64,000 nt of DNA, taken from NCBI RefSeq assembly GCF_000341225.1, contig NZ_ANAC01000005.1, forward strand, positions 1 through 64,000, given 5' to 3'. Positions 8,917 through 18,400 of the stretch are shown piece by piece. Each line of letters begins with the position of its first letter. Position 1 is the first letter of the stretch. The notes under the pieces were generated by a model that was given only the letters and a program-made list of their open reading frames with translations, ran no database searches and was not told the origin of the DNA. The DNA is from Nocardiopsis alba DSM 43377 (GTDB lineage Bacteria > Actinomycetota > Actinomycetes > Streptosporangiales > Streptosporangiaceae). A program made the position numbers and the translations under genes.

Positions 8917-9600
8917 ATGACCCAAGGCCCTTCCGCCGAACCCGGCGTGATCGATCTGCTCGGACTCCTCGCCTACGCCGAGCTCGGTTCCTTCTTCCGT
9001 CTGGCCGACGACGCGGGCCTGGCCCCGTCGCTGCGCACCAAGGGAGAGCTGGCCGGGCTGGCCGCCACGGAACAGAGCCACTACCAGGCGATCCACGACC
9101 GGCTGGTGGAGCTCGGCGTCGATCCGGAGGAGGCGATGGCCCCCTTCATCGCGCCGTTGGACGCCTGGCACGAGCGGACCGAGCCGCAGAGCTGGCTGGA
9201 GAGTCTGGTCAAGACCTACGTCGGCGACGGCATCGCGGGTGACTTCTATCGCAAGGTCGCCGAGTTGGCCGACGCCGAGACCCGGGCCCTGGTCGAGGAC
9301 GTCCTCGCCGAGACCGGAAGGGCCGAGTTCGTGGCGGGTCAGGTGCGCGCCGCGCTGGAGGAGGACCCCAAGCTGGCCGGTCGACTGTCCTTGTGGGCGC
9401 GACGTCTGGTGGGCGAGGCGCTGAGTCAGGCGCAGTCGGTGGCCGTGGATCGGCCGGAGCTGGCGGGGTTGCTCTCGCGGGGGAGCGAGAGGGACAAGAG
9501 CGGCTCGGGTCTGGGCGATCTGGCCGCGGTGAGTCGGATGTTCGCCTCGCTCACCGAGGGCCACACCGCCCGTCTGGCCGCCATGGGCCTGGCCGACTGA
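8917..9600 (+). CDS. Ferritin-like fold protein, MiaE-like family (227 aa)
   Basis: An all-helical protein of the ferritin-like fold family that actinomycetes carry next to this DEAD-box gene, related to tRNA hydroxylase MiaE. Possible iron-ligand residues are in LLAYAELGSFFRLADDA (about residues 17-33), ATEQSHYQAIHDRL (about 53-66) and the E/H of SLTEGHTARL near the end. The true activity is not known. ATG 8917 is chosen because the family part begins there; the frame is open upstream to 8776 without resemblance. The gene is divergent from the helicase and ends in its own hairpin. Confidence 0.8.
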   Translation: MTQGPSAEPGVIDLLGLLAYAELGSFFRLADDAGLAPSLRTKGELAGLAATEQSHYQAIHDRLVELGVDPEEAMAPFIAPLDAWHERTEPQSWLESLVKTYVGDGIAGDFYRKVAELADAETRALVEDVLAETGRAEFVAGQVRAALEEDPKLAGRLSLWARRLVGEALSQAQSVAVDRPELAGLLSRGSERDKSGSGLGDLAAVSRMFASLTEGHTARLAAMGLAD

Positions 9601-9641
9601 CAGGTCCGAAAGGGCGTGGGGACCGACGGTCCGAGTGCTCG

Positions 9642-9680
9642 CCGGCATCCGTTAACGTGACGACGGATGCCGGTTTCGTC
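9642..9680 (+). terminator. Terminator after the ferritin-like gene
   Basis: Perfect 11-bp stem CCGGCATCCGT (9642-9652) / ACGGATGCCGG (9663-9673) with a 10-nt loop, followed by TTTCGTC. Confidence 0.8.
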
Positions 9681-9748
9681 GTGTATCGGGGCCTTGACTT
9701 TTTCTTGTCGGCTCTTGGTCAAGTGCGGGTAATTTCCACCACATTCGT

Positions 9749-9778
9749 GACGATCCATTGGTCGCCGGCACATATAGT
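9749..9778 (+). promoter_or_regulatory. Possible promoter upstream of the small DUF6401-like gene
   Basis: The stretch 9690-9790 is clearly AT-richer than its surroundings. TATAGT (9773-9778) is a good -10 hexamer, 45 nt before the start codon. The -35 is poor (GACGAT with an 18-nt spacer). Confidence 0.35.
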
Positions 9779-9822
9779 CGAGAAGGTTTCCCGTCTCCTC
9801 GACCACGCGAGTAGGTACTTCC

Positions 9823-10134
9823 ATGCCCCGTGGGACCTCCGTGCGCCACCCACTGGCCGGACTCACCCGTGACTTCCACCGCCTCGGACCGCTCGAGGGC
9901 TCTGTAGAGCCCTGGATGAGCGCTGAGCTGGATCAGCATGCCGCACAGGTGTGCGAAGGCATCGTCTCCGGCGGTGCCGAACTCAACGCCGCCACCCTAG
10001 GAACCTACCTTCACGGTTTCCTCGACGGCTGTCTCGAACGCGGTTGGGATTCCGAGGACGCCGGCTACGACTGGGAGACCCTTCGCATTCTCGCCATCTG
10101 TCGCTTGGCGAAGGAGCGCGGTTTCGTCCGCTAG
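9823..10134 (+). CDS. Small DUF6401-like actinomycete protein (103 aa)
   Basis: I do not know its function. The C-terminal 70 residues (DQHAAQVCEGIV...TYLHGFLDGCLERGW...DWETLRILAICRLAKERGF) resemble the short DUF6401 proteins of streptomycetes, which have the same pattern of DQHAAxV, a central Gly-rich helix, and a W-T-L-R-L-A-C end. No signal peptide or membrane segment is seen. ATG 9823 has only a weak GAGTAGG ahead of it. AT-rich upstream DNA with a possible promoter supports a gene. Neighbours give no hint on its role. Confidence 0.6.
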   Translation: MPRGTSVRHPLAGLTRDFHRLGPLEGSVEPWMSAELDQHAAQVCEGIVSGGAELNAATLGTYLHGFLDGCLERGWDSEDAGYDWETLRILAICRLAKERGFVR

Positions 10135-10402
10135 GTTGGTCGTGACCCGCGGGCGTATGTGATCTTCGACGCGAGCCTCTCGCGATCGTCGCCCTTGGCG
10201 GTTCCCCGGCGAAATGCCGTGACCGGGCGTAGGCTGAAACACGACGGTGGCTCCACCGTGGCCGATCGTGGTCCGGCGTATCCGGGTGCGATCGAGAACC
10301 CCGCGGAATGCGGCGTGGGATTCACGGCGTTCAAGGTGCCGGGCGGATCTCGGTCACCGTAACCGGCGGAGCGGCCTGCGGAGCCGCGAGAAAGGAATGC
10401 GA

Positions 10403-10645
10403 ATGAGGAGCGGTCGGCATGGGGCGGCGCGCCCACCCGTCGGCGTCCTGATCCAGCAGGATCGCGTCGACTTCGCGCTTTTCGCACTCATCTTCGTCGT
10501 CGCGCTCGCGTCGATGGTGCTCACGGGACCCGGAAGCGTCGTCTTCTGGTTGGCCTTCCTGCCGTTGATCGCCACCGTCGTGCTGGCCTTCCGGCGTATC
10601 GAACACCTTTCCCGACTGGAGCTGCGCGACTCCGAGTTCCTGTGA
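10403..10645 (+). CDS. Small two-helix membrane protein (80 aa)
   Basis: An unrecognised small membrane protein. After a basic N-terminus (MRSGRHGAARPP) there are two hydrophobic segments, about residues 25-43 (FALFALIFVVALASMVL) and 48-66 (VVFWLAFLPLIATVVLAF), and a charged tail ending RRIEHLSRLELRDSEFL. AAAGGA at 10391-10396 is 6 nt before ATG 10403, so this start is preferred over the in-frame ATG 10397 that abuts it. A hairpin with TTTT follows. I see no family. Confidence 0.6.
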   Translation: MRSGRHGAARPPVGVLIQQDRVDFALFALIFVVALASMVLTGPGSVVFWLAFLPLIATVVLAFRRIEHLSRLELRDSEFL

Positions 10646-10691
10646 GTCGCCTCCGGCCGTAGACGTCCGAGCTCGGTCCGGGACACACGAC

Positions 10692-10723
10692 GAGGGCGAG
10701 GCCGCCGGGCCCCGCCCTCTTTT
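10692..10723 (+). terminator. Terminator with T-tract
   Basis: GAGGGCG (10692-10698) pairs with CGCCCTC (10713-10719), directly followed by TTTT. It serves the small membrane protein gene. Confidence 0.7.
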
Positions 10724-10790
10724 CGTGTGCTTCCGAGTCCGCCGATCTCGCGTTCCTCCCGGACGGGTGGGAACGTGCGGGACCCGACGG

Positions 10791-11594
10791 CTACGGGGTG
10801 GATTCGCCGCCGGTCCCGCGCTGCCCGGGAAGGCTGGAGCTCTCCTCCCTGGTCTCGGCGGTCTCCTCCTCGGCCCTGGCTCCGGGGCGGTTCATGGCCG
10901 CCTCGCGCCCGGCCCGGTAGCTGCTCTCCTCGCTCAGCCGGCTGGTCTCGCGCTCGGCCACGTCCAGCCAGCGGGACCACCGCGACTGCATCGGCCTGAT
11001 CAGACCGCCGCCGACACCGACGACGAGGATGCCGCCGATGGTCGCCAGCACCGTGATCAGCACCGGCAGGGTCACGGCCACGGCCACGCCCATCTGGTTC
11101 AGCGCGGCGATGATACCGAGGGCGACGATCGCGACGGCCGCGATGTTCGCCAGCAGGCGTCCGTAGGAGAGTCCGCCCAGGGCCCCGTCGATCAGGTCGC
11201 GGACGGCCTTGGCGATCATGGCCGTCACCACGACGATCACCAGGGCGACGATGCCCCGCGGGATCCAGGCGATGACGTCGTTGAGCAGCGTGCTGATCGG
11301 GTTCGGCCCGAAGACGTTGAACGCGAGCGTCAACACGAACAGCAGCGCGACGTAGTAGATGATCTTCCCGCCCAGCTCACTGGCGGTCCAGCGGCTGCGC
11401 TCGAAGTAGTGGCCCACACCGCCGCGGTGCAGGGCGCGGTCCAGCCCGACGCCGTGGAGCCCCTTGGCGACCCCCTTGCCCACGAACCAGGCGATGATCC
11501 AGCCCAGAACGAGGATCACCAGGAAGCCCAGCAGCAGTGGCACAAAGCCCGCTATCGACTGCCAGGCGCTCATCAGACCCTGCCCGATGTCCAT
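10791..11594 (-). CDS. MscS-like membrane protein with conserved TM helices (267 aa)
   Basis: A membrane protein of the group annotated as mechanosensitive ion channel family with the 'conserved TM helix' repeat (CmpX-like). Hydrophobic segments: about 15-38 (FVPLLLGFLVILVLGWIIAWFVG), 78-95, 110-130, 145-165 and 172-195. The short soluble C-terminus (about 65 aa) is rich in Glu and Arg and lacks the large beta domain of true MscS, so a channel function is uncertain. RBS GGGGGTGA precedes ATG 11594. It faces the small membrane protein gene tail to tail. Confidence 0.75.
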   Translation of the reverse strand: MDIGQGLMSAWQSIAGFVPLLLGFLVILVLGWIIAWFVGKGVAKGLHGVGLDRALHRGGVGHYFERSRWTASELGGKIIYYVALLFVLTLAFNVFGPNPISTLLNDVIAWIPRGIVALVIVVVTAMIAKAVRDLIDGALGGLSYGRLLANIAAVAIVALGIIAALNQMGVAVAVTLPVLITVLATIGGILVVGVGGGLIRPMQSRWSRWLDVAERETSRLSEESSYRAGREAAMNRPGARAEEETAETREESSSLPGQRGTGGESTP

Positions 11595-11843
11595 ACGTCT
11601 TCACCCCCGAATCGCTGGTCCCGCCCGTGATTCCGGTGGCCGGAGTCGAGCGGATACGGCGAAGAGAAGCTCGTTACTTCTCAGTTTCGCGATACCCGTC
11701 GAGGGAGTTTCGAACCGTTTGTCAGCAATACCTCGAAGTGATTGCATGTCCTTTATCGGGATTTGGTGGAGAGCTGGGTGAATTCCCTTTTTCAAGATGG
11801 GAGAATTCGCGACCCGTGTTCTTCCTCGGGGTGGAACGGAAGA

Positions 11844-11871
11844 ACCCCCGGGCGCGTGGGCGTCCGGGGGT
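11844..11871 (-). terminator. Terminator of the FasR-like gene
   Basis: ACCCCCGG (11844-11851) and CCGGGGGT (11864-11871) pair, with an inner CGC/GCG extension. It lies 22 nt beyond the stop codon of the minus-strand TetR gene. The next 190 nt (11640-11830) are AT-richer than average and probably hold the promoter of the MscS-like gene, but I cannot place it. Confidence 0.65.
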
Positions 11872-11892
11872 GTCGTCTTCGCGAGGGAGAGG

Positions 11893-12534
11893 CTAGGAGC
11901 CGTCCTCCTCGGCCGAGCGGGTCAGGTCCCAGCCGCTGATGCCGCGCCAGGCCAGCCGGGCGACCAGCTGCTCGGCGGCGTCCTTGGGGATCGAACCCTC
12001 GTTGTTCAGCCAGTACCTGGCGCTGGTCTCGGCCATACCGACCAGGGCGATGCTCAGCAGGTGGGCCTCGTCGTCGGAGATGCTGGTGTCCTGACGGATC
12101 ACCTCGCCGATCAGCTCGGCGCAACGCCGGAACGTCTGCTCGCTCTTCTCTCTGACCGCGGGGAGGTTGCGCAGGTCGGACTCGAAGACCAGCCGGAAGG
12201 CCTCGCCGTCGCCCGCGACGAAGTCGAAGTAGGCCTGGAAGCTCGCCGTGACGCGCTGACGGTTGTCGTCGGTGCTCTCCAGCGCCTCGCGCTGCTTCTC
12301 GACCAGGGCCTCGGAGTGCTCCTCCAGAAGGGCCAGGTAGAGCTCCAACTTCCCCGGGAAGTGCTGGTACAGAACGGGTTTGCTGACCCCCGCGCGGTCG
12401 GCGATCTCGTCCATCGCCGCCGCGTGGTATCCGCGGGAGACGAAGACCTCCTGAGCCGCGGCCAGGAGCTGGCGACGGCGCCTGACCCGGGGCAAGCGGG
12501 TACCCCGGGCGCGGGCGTCTGAAGGAGCTGTCAC
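11893..12534 (-). CDS. fasR: TetR-family regulator, FasR-like
   Basis: A 213-aa TetR regulator. The helix-turn-helix is at about residues 33-60 (GYHAAAMDEIADRAGVSKPVLYQHF). The protein matches, over its whole length, what I recall of mycobacterial FasR, the activator of fatty-acid synthase genes: RGTRLPR near the N-terminus, VLYQHFPGKLELYLALL, DNRQRV, FRLVFESDLRN and a C-terminal LAWRGISGWDL. Position near the DEAD-box gene and moeZ agrees. GTG 12534 is chosen because GGAGGG (12542-12547) lies 7 nt upstream; longer frames lack such a site. Binding of acyl-CoA as ligand is family knowledge only. Confidence 0.8.
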   Translation of the reverse strand: MTAPSDARARGTRLPRVRRRRQLLAAAQEVFVSRGYHAAAMDEIADRAGVSKPVLYQHFPGKLELYLALLEEHSEALVEKQREALESTDDNRQRVTASFQAYFDFVAGDGEAFRLVFESDLRNLPAVREKSEQTFRRCAELIGEVIRQDTSISDDEAHLLSIALVGMAETSARYWLNNEGSIPKDAAEQLVARLAWRGISGWDLTRSAEEDGS

Positions 12535-12746
12535 ACCCACACCCTCCGAACTCGGCATGGCAGATGCACGCCGTTGACCGGGCATCTGCGTGGCTAGTGC
12601 TTGCGGACGCGGCCTGTGATCTGTGGCCCGGCCCGCAGGTCGTCCCTCATCTTACTCCCGCGTAGGTTCCGTGTGGGCGGCACGGGGCGAATGCCGTCCT
12701 CAGGGGCGGCGGGGGCGTATGTCGTCGGCCGGTGCGGATGAGGAGG

Positions 12747-12980
12747 TCAGCGGCGCTCCTCCTCGTCCTCCTCGCCCGCCTCGATGGACTGCTCGATCAC
12801 GTCGGCCTCGTCGGCCTCGTCGAAGGTGCCGCGGGCCGCGCCCTCGGTCCAGTCGCCGGGTTCGTCGGACCCGGCGGGGGCGCGCTGTTCGGCGGCGTCG
12901 GCCTCGGGTACATCGGTGGTCGGGTCGTCGTTCTCAGGGCGGCGTCCGCCCGTTCTCCGGTCGGAATCGGAAGATGCCAC
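12747..12980 (-). CDS. Small acidic protein of unknown function (77 aa)
   Basis: A hydrophilic, acidic protein without a predicted fold. It contains PEADAAEQRAP and later DEADEADVIEQSIEAGEEDEEERR, so an 'EAD..EQ' motif appears twice. Similar short acidic proteins near moeZ occur in other actinomycetes as far as I recall, with no known role. Start GTG 12980 has GGGGAGG 6 nt upstream. I expected a DUF3107 gene (Rv3208A type) at this place but did not find one. Confidence 0.6.
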   Translation of the reverse strand: MASSDSDRRTGGRRPENDDPTTDVPEADAAEQRAPAGSDEPGDWTEGAARGTFDEADEADVIEQSIEAGEEDEEERR

Positions 12981-13255
12981 GGGGTCCTCCCCAACGTCGT
13001 CTCCGTACCCGTGACACTACCGTTACTCCACCCTTCGGTGCCTCTCGACACCCGCCCCCCTTCCTCCGGGAGGCCGCTCGACGGGGCGTGCGCGTGGAGC
13101 GACGTGGACCACTCCTCCCCGGGGTGGGAATGGAATACCCCACCCGTTAGGTTGGGTATGAGTGCAAGACGCTTCGCGCGCCGCCCCGCCCTCCGCGGGC
13201 TCCCCTCGGTACGGGTGTGGATGCGAGGCGACCCGAACAGACATGAGGAGTCACC

Positions 13256-14419
13256 GTGTCGCTGCCGCCGCTGGTCGAACCGGCCGCCGAGCTGACCGTG
13301 GACGAGGTGCGTCGTTACTCGCGTCACCTGATCATCCCGGACGTGGGGATGGACGGCCAGAAGCGACTGAAGAACGCGAAGGTGCTGGTCGTCGGGGCGG
13401 GTGGCCTGGGATCCCCGGCCCTGCTCTACCTCGCGGCCGCGGGCGTGGGCACGCTCGGCATCATCGACTTCGACGTCGTCGACGAGTCCAACCTCCAGCG
13501 CCAGGTCATCCATGGCCAGAGCGATGTCGGCCGGCCCAAGGCCGAGTCCGCCCGGGACAGCATCAAGGAGGTGAACCCCAACGTCGAGGTCGTCCTGCAC
13601 CAGGATCGTCTGGAGTCGGACAACGCGTTGGAGATCTTCGCCGACTACGACCTGATCCTGGACGGCACCGACAACTTCGCCACCCGGTACCTGGTCAACG
13701 ACGCCTGCGTCATCCTGAACAAGCCCTACGTGTGGGGTTCGATCTACCGCTTCGACGGTCAGGTCAGCGTCTTCTGGAACGAGTACGGGCCCCAGTACCG
13801 CGACCTCTACCCGGAGCCGCCGCCGCCCGGAATGGTCCCCTCCTGCGCCGAGGGCGGTGTCCTGGGCGTCCTGTGCGCCTCCATCGGCTCGGTGATGGTC
13901 AACGAGGCCATCAAGCTGATCACCGGTATCGGTGACCCGCTGGTGGGCCGTCTGCTCATCTTCGACGCCCTGGAGATGACCTGGCGCGAGGTCAAGGTCC
14001 GCAAGGACCCGGAGACCGAGCCGGTCACCGAGCTCATCGACTACGAGGCCTTCTGCGGCGCCGTGTCCGAGGAGGCCACCGAGGCCGCCGCGGACTCCAC
14101 GATCACCGCGCCGGAGCTCAAGGACCTCCTGGACAACAAGCCCGACGAGATCTTCCTCGTGGACGTGCGCGAGAAGAACGAGTACGAGATCGTCAGCATC
14201 CCGGGCGCGACGTTGATCCCCAAGGGCGAGTTCCTCAACGGCAAGGCCTTCGAGCGCCTGCCCCAGGACAAGCGCGTCGTCCTGCACTGCAAGTCGGGCG
14301 TCCGCTCGGCCGAGGCGCTGGCCGCGGTGAAGGCGGCCGGTTTCGCCGACGCCGTGCACGTCGGCGGCGGTGTGCTGGCCTGGGTCAACCAGGTCGACCC
14401 GAGCCTGCCCTCCTACTAG
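13256..14419 (+). CDS. moeZ: Adenylyltransferase/sulfurtransferase MoeZ
   Basis: Activates small ubiquitin-like sulfur carrier proteins by adenylation and then loads sulfur on them, for molybdopterin, cysteine, thiamine and other pathways. Residues 15-270 are a ThiF/MoeB domain with the nucleotide loop GAGGLGS (47-53), DGTDNF near 138 and PSCAEGGVLGVLC near 195. Residues about 280-387 are a rhodanese domain with the active loop CKSGVRS, Cys345. At 387 aa it has standard length. The second CxxC of E. coli MoeB is absent, as I recall also for the mycobacterial protein. GAGGAG lies 5 nt before GTG 13256, and a 14-bp hairpin follows. moaE for the same cofactor is at 42.5 kb. Confidence 0.95.
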   Translation: MSLPPLVEPAAELTVDEVRRYSRHLIIPDVGMDGQKRLKNAKVLVVGAGGLGSPALLYLAAAGVGTLGIIDFDVVDESNLQRQVIHGQSDVGRPKAESARDSIKEVNPNVEVVLHQDRLESDNALEIFADYDLILDGTDNFATRYLVNDACVILNKPYVWGSIYRFDGQVSVFWNEYGPQYRDLYPEPPPPGMVPSCAEGGVLGVLCASIGSVMVNEAIKLITGIGDPLVGRLLIFDALEMTWREVKVRKDPETEPVTELIDYEAFCGAVSEEATEAAADSTITAPELKDLLDNKPDEIFLVDVREKNEYEIVSIPGATLIPKGEFLNGKAFERLPQDKRVVLHCKSGVRSAEALAAVKAAGFADAVHVGGGVLAWVNQVDPSLPSY

Positions 14420-14431
14420 GTCACGCTCCCT

Positions 14432-14462
14432 CCGGGCGGTACGGGTCTCCCGTGCCGCCCGG
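14432..14462 (+). terminator. Terminator after moeZ
   Basis: CCGGGCGGTACGGG / CCCGTGCCGCCCGG, a 14-bp stem with one T-G pair and the 3-nt loop TCT, 12 nt after the stop codon. Confidence 0.8.
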
Positions 14463-14566
14463 ACGCGTTCACGGACCCGCGTCCCTGAAAACTACGCAAG
14501 TGGGTACAAACCTCACATGGGTGGCCGCGCCGACCGGCGCGCGCCCTCGTCGTGGGAGGTGGAGTG

Positions 14567-14965
14567 ATGCGTGACAAGGGACGCCGGGCGGACTGGGCGG
14601 CGATCGTCCTCGGCTTCGCCGTGGGCCTGAGCTGGATCTGGCATGGAATGTACGGGTTCTCCGGCGGGATGTTCTTCCTCTTGGGGCTGGGGACCATTTT
14701 CGCCGCGGTGCTGTCGCTGACCCGCCCCGCCGCGATCGCGAGCGAGCTCGGCGTCCTGGCGGCGGGGGTGGTGCTGTTCGTCCTGCCGTGGCTGCTCGGC
14801 TTCACCCACATCCTCGCGGCCGCGATCACCGCGTGGGTGGGCGGCGGCCTCCTGATCGCCTTGGGCGTGTTCGGTGTGGTCATGGCGGCCAAGACCCACA
14901 AGCGACACCCGGAGTTGGCCTGGAACAACCACCACGACGCCGGGGTGACCACGAGAACGCCCTGA
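14567..14965 (+). CDS. SPW-repeat membrane protein (132 aa)
   Basis: A small four-helix membrane protein of the SPW-repeat type. Hydrophobic segments are about residues 12-30, 34-54, 60-82 and 88-112. The LPWLLGF at about 75 is the place of the SPW motif (S replaced by L here). RBS GGAGGTGGAG lies just before ATG 14567; an in-frame ATG at 14552 has no such site. Function unknown. It sits between moeZ and the alkyltransferase-like gene in the same direction, but a terminator separates it from moeZ. Confidence 0.65.
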   Translation: MRDKGRRADWAAIVLGFAVGLSWIWHGMYGFSGGMFFLLGLGTIFAAVLSLTRPAAIASELGVLAAGVVLFVLPWLLGFTHILAAAITAWVGGGLLIALGVFGVVMAAKTHKRHPELAWNNHHDAGVTTRTP

Positions 14966-15081
14966 CCCGCGCCGCGACGCGAGCGGGGCCGTCCCCTTCC
15001 AGGGCGGCCCCTTCGTCATGGGCTCCGGCGGAGCGGGGAACCCGGGCACGCCTGTCGTCGGGGGTGGCTAGGCTCGGCCCC

Positions 15082-15399
15082 ATGACGGACGACGTGCCCG
15101 ACGAGTACACCGAGGAGGTCCTGGCGGTGGTGGAGGCCATCCCGCCGGGCCGTGTGATGAGCTACGGCGACATCGCCGAGTACGTGGGCCGGGGCGGCCC
15201 GCGCCAGGTGGGTTCGGTCATGTCCCGCTGGGGCGGAGGAGTGCCGTGGTGGCGCGTGGTGCGCTCGGACGGTCGGCCGGCCTCCGGACACGAGGTGCGG
15301 GCCCGCTCCCACTACGCGGCGGAGGGCACGCCGATGCGTTCTCAGAGCGATCGGGTCGATATGACACGAGCCCGATGGGACGGCGGTTCCGGGGCCTGA
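15082..15399 (+). CDS. Alkyltransferase-like (ATL) DNA-binding protein
   Basis: 105 aa, the DNA-binding domain of O6-methylguanine-DNA methyltransferase only. IPPGRVMSYGDIAEYVG (about residues 18-34) is the MGMT signature, and RQVGSVMSRW follows. The catalytic PCHRV is replaced by PWWRV (about 57-61), so the alkyl-accepting Cys is missing. Proteins of this kind (ATL) bind O6-alkylguanine, flip it out and hand it to nucleotide excision repair; they have Trp or Ala at this place. ATG 15082 matches the family length. It lies 62 nt ahead of adnA, so a repair operon is likely, as at Rv3204-Rv3201c. Confidence 0.85.
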   Translation: MTDDVPDEYTEEVLAVVEAIPPGRVMSYGDIAEYVGRGGPRQVGSVMSRWGGGVPWWRVVRSDGRPASGHEVRARSHYAAEGTPMRSQSDRVDMTRARWDGGSGA

Positions 15400-15461
15400 C
15401 GAGGTAGGCGACCCGGCCGGGGTCGTTCGGGATGGTCGTCCGACTCTGGTGAACTGGTGAG

Positions 15462-18400
15462 GTGAACACATCCCCGTACCGTCTCGTGCGGCGTGCCCAC
15501 CGGGTGCAGCCGCCACCGGTGCTGGACGAGAACCAGCGGCTCGTGGTCGAGCATCCCGGAGGGCCGCTCCTGGTCCTCGCCGGGCCGGGGACCGGCAAGA
15601 CCACCACCATCGTCGAGGCCGTCGTCGACCGCATCGACAACCGTGGGGTGGACCCCTCCCGGATCCTGGTGCTCACCTTCAGTCGCAAGGCCGCCCAGGA
15701 ACTGCGCGAGCGCATCACCGGACGGCTGCGTCGTACCACCCGCGAACCCCTGGCCCTCACCTTCCACAGCTACGCCTACGCGCTCATCCGACGCGAGTTC
15801 CAGCGGATGGGCGACCTGCCGCCCCGGCTGCTCTCCGGCCCCGAACAGTTGATGGAGATCCGTGAGCTCCTCTCCTGGGAGCTGGCCGACGGCGCCCGGG
15901 ACTGGCCCGAACGGCTCCAACCCGCCTTGGAGACGCGCGGCTTCGCCGAGGAGCTGCGCGACTTCATGATGCGCGCCCAGGAGCGCGGACTGGGCCCCGC
16001 CGAACTCGCCGCCATGGGGGCCGAACGCGATCGTGACGACTGGGTCGCCGCCGCCGGTTTCCTGGACCGGATGAACGGTCGCTTCGACGTCGCCCCCGTG
16101 CCCACCCTCGACTACGCGGAGCTGGTGCGGATCGCGGCCGGTCTGCTCTCGGACCCCGAGGTGCAGGACCGCGAACGGGCCGCCCACGAGGTGGTGTTCG
16201 TCGACGAGTACCAGGACACCGACCCCGCCCAGGAGGAGCTCCTGCGCGCCCTGGCCGGGGACGGCCGTGATCTGATCGCGGTGGGAGACCCCGACCAGTC
16301 CATCTACGCCTTCCGCGGCGCCGAGGTCCACAACATCCTGGAGTTCCCCGAACGCTTCCCCACGCTCCGGCGGGAGAACGCCCCGGTGGTGGCGTTGCGC
16401 ACCTGCCGCCGCAGCGGCGCCGCCCTGTTGGCGGCCTCGCGCGCGATCACCCGTCGACTGCCCGCCGTGGCCTCCGCTCGCGGGCGGGTCAACGCCCACC
16501 GCGACCTGACACCCGCCGAGGGGATCCCCGACGGCGAGGTGCGTCTGCTGATGGCCGACAGCCCCACCCAGGAGGCCGCGGTCATCGCCGACCTCCTGCG
16601 CCGCGCCCACCTGATCGACGGGGTCCCGTGGTCGGACATGGCGATCCTGGTGCGCTCCTCCAGCCGGCAGTTGCCCGTGCTGCGCCGAGCGCTCACCGCG
16701 GCCTCGGTCCCGGTGGCCGTGGGCGCCGACGACCTGCCCGTGGCGGCCGAGCCCATCGTCCGCCCCATGCTCGCCCTCATCCGCTACGGCCTGCGTCCGG
16801 AGGAACTGGACGACGACGCGGCCCGCGAACTCCTGACGAGCCCCTTCGGTGAGGCCGACACCGTTCGTCTGCGCCGGCTGACCCGCGCCCTGCGCAGGCT
16901 GGATCTGGACCGGGTCCGGGAGGCGAGGGAGAACGGGGAGACGGAGGAGGCCGAACACCGCCCCTCCACCCGACTTCTGGTGGACGCCCTGCGCGACCCC
17001 GGCCGGCTCACCCTGATCGACCCCGTCATCGCCGCCCCGGCCGTCCGCGTGGCCGAGGCCCTGCGCACGGTCGGCGCGCTCGCCGCCGGCGGCTCCGACG
17101 CCGAACAGGTCCTGTGGGAACTGTGGCGCGCCAGTGGGCTGGCCGACCGCCTGCTGCGCGCGAGCCTGGCCGGAGGGCGCCGCGGCGCCGCGGCCGACCG
17201 TGACCTGGACGCCGTCGTCGCCCTGTTCGAGAGCGCCGCCCGCTACTGCGACCGGCTGCCGCCGGGGACCCCCGACGGCTTCCTGGAGGATCTGGCCGCG
17301 CAGGAGATCCCCGGGGACAGCCTCGCCGAACGCGCCCCCGACGGAGAGTCGGTGCGCATCCTCACCGCCCACCGCTCCAAGGGACTGGAGTGGGGTCTGG
17401 TCGTGGTGGCCGGAGCCCAGGAGGGCGACTGGCCCGACCTGCGGTTGCGCGGCTCCCTGCTCGGGGTCGAGGAGCTGGTCGACTCCCAGGGGCTCCACGC
17501 CGACTCGCGCGGCGCCGCCCTGGCCTCCAAACTCCTCGCCGAGGAGCGCCGTCTGTTCTACGTGGCGCTCACACGCGCCCGGCGCACCCTCTACGTCACC
17601 TGTGTGGGAGGGGAGGAGTCCGACGAACGTCCCTCCCGCTTCCTCAACGAGATGGGACTGGGCGACCCGGAGCCGGTCGGCACGGGACGGCGCTGGCTGT
17701 CGCTGCCCGCCCTGGTCGCCGACCTGCGTTCGGTGGTCACCGACCCCGACGCGCCGGGCCCTCTGCGCGAGGCCTCCGCCGCCCACCTGGCCCGACTGGC
17801 GGAGGAGGGGGTGCGGGGCGCAGACCCCTCCGAGTGGTACGCCCTCACCCCGTTCAGCGACGATCGTCCCCTCGCCGACCCGGAGGACACCATCCGGGTC
17901 TCGCCCTCCCAGGTGGAGAGTTTCACCAACTGCCAGTTCCGCTGGTTGCTCGAACGCGCCGCCGGGGCCTCCTCCGGGGACTCCGCCTCGGCCCTGGGCA
18001 CCATCGTGCACGCCGTCGCGGTCCTGGTCGCCCAGGGCGGCGACGCCGAGGAGGTCGGCGAGCGCATGGACGAGATCTGGTCCGACCTCGACTTCGGCGG
18101 CCCCTGGCAGTCCGACAAACAGCGCGACCGCGCCGACGAGATGATCCGGAAGCTCGTCACCTGGGACGCCCTCAACGACCGTGAACTGGTCGTCACCGAG
18201 GAGGGGTTCAAGGTGGACGTCGGCGGTATCGAGATCACCGGCCGCGTCGACCGTCTCGAACGCGACTCCGAAGGCCGTGCCGTGGTCGTCGACATCAAGA
18301 CCGGCGGTTCCAAGGCCGACGACCTGGCCCGCCACCCCCAGCTCGGCGTCTATCAGATGGCCGTGCTCCAGGGCGCCTTCGCCAAGCTCGGCCTGTTCGA

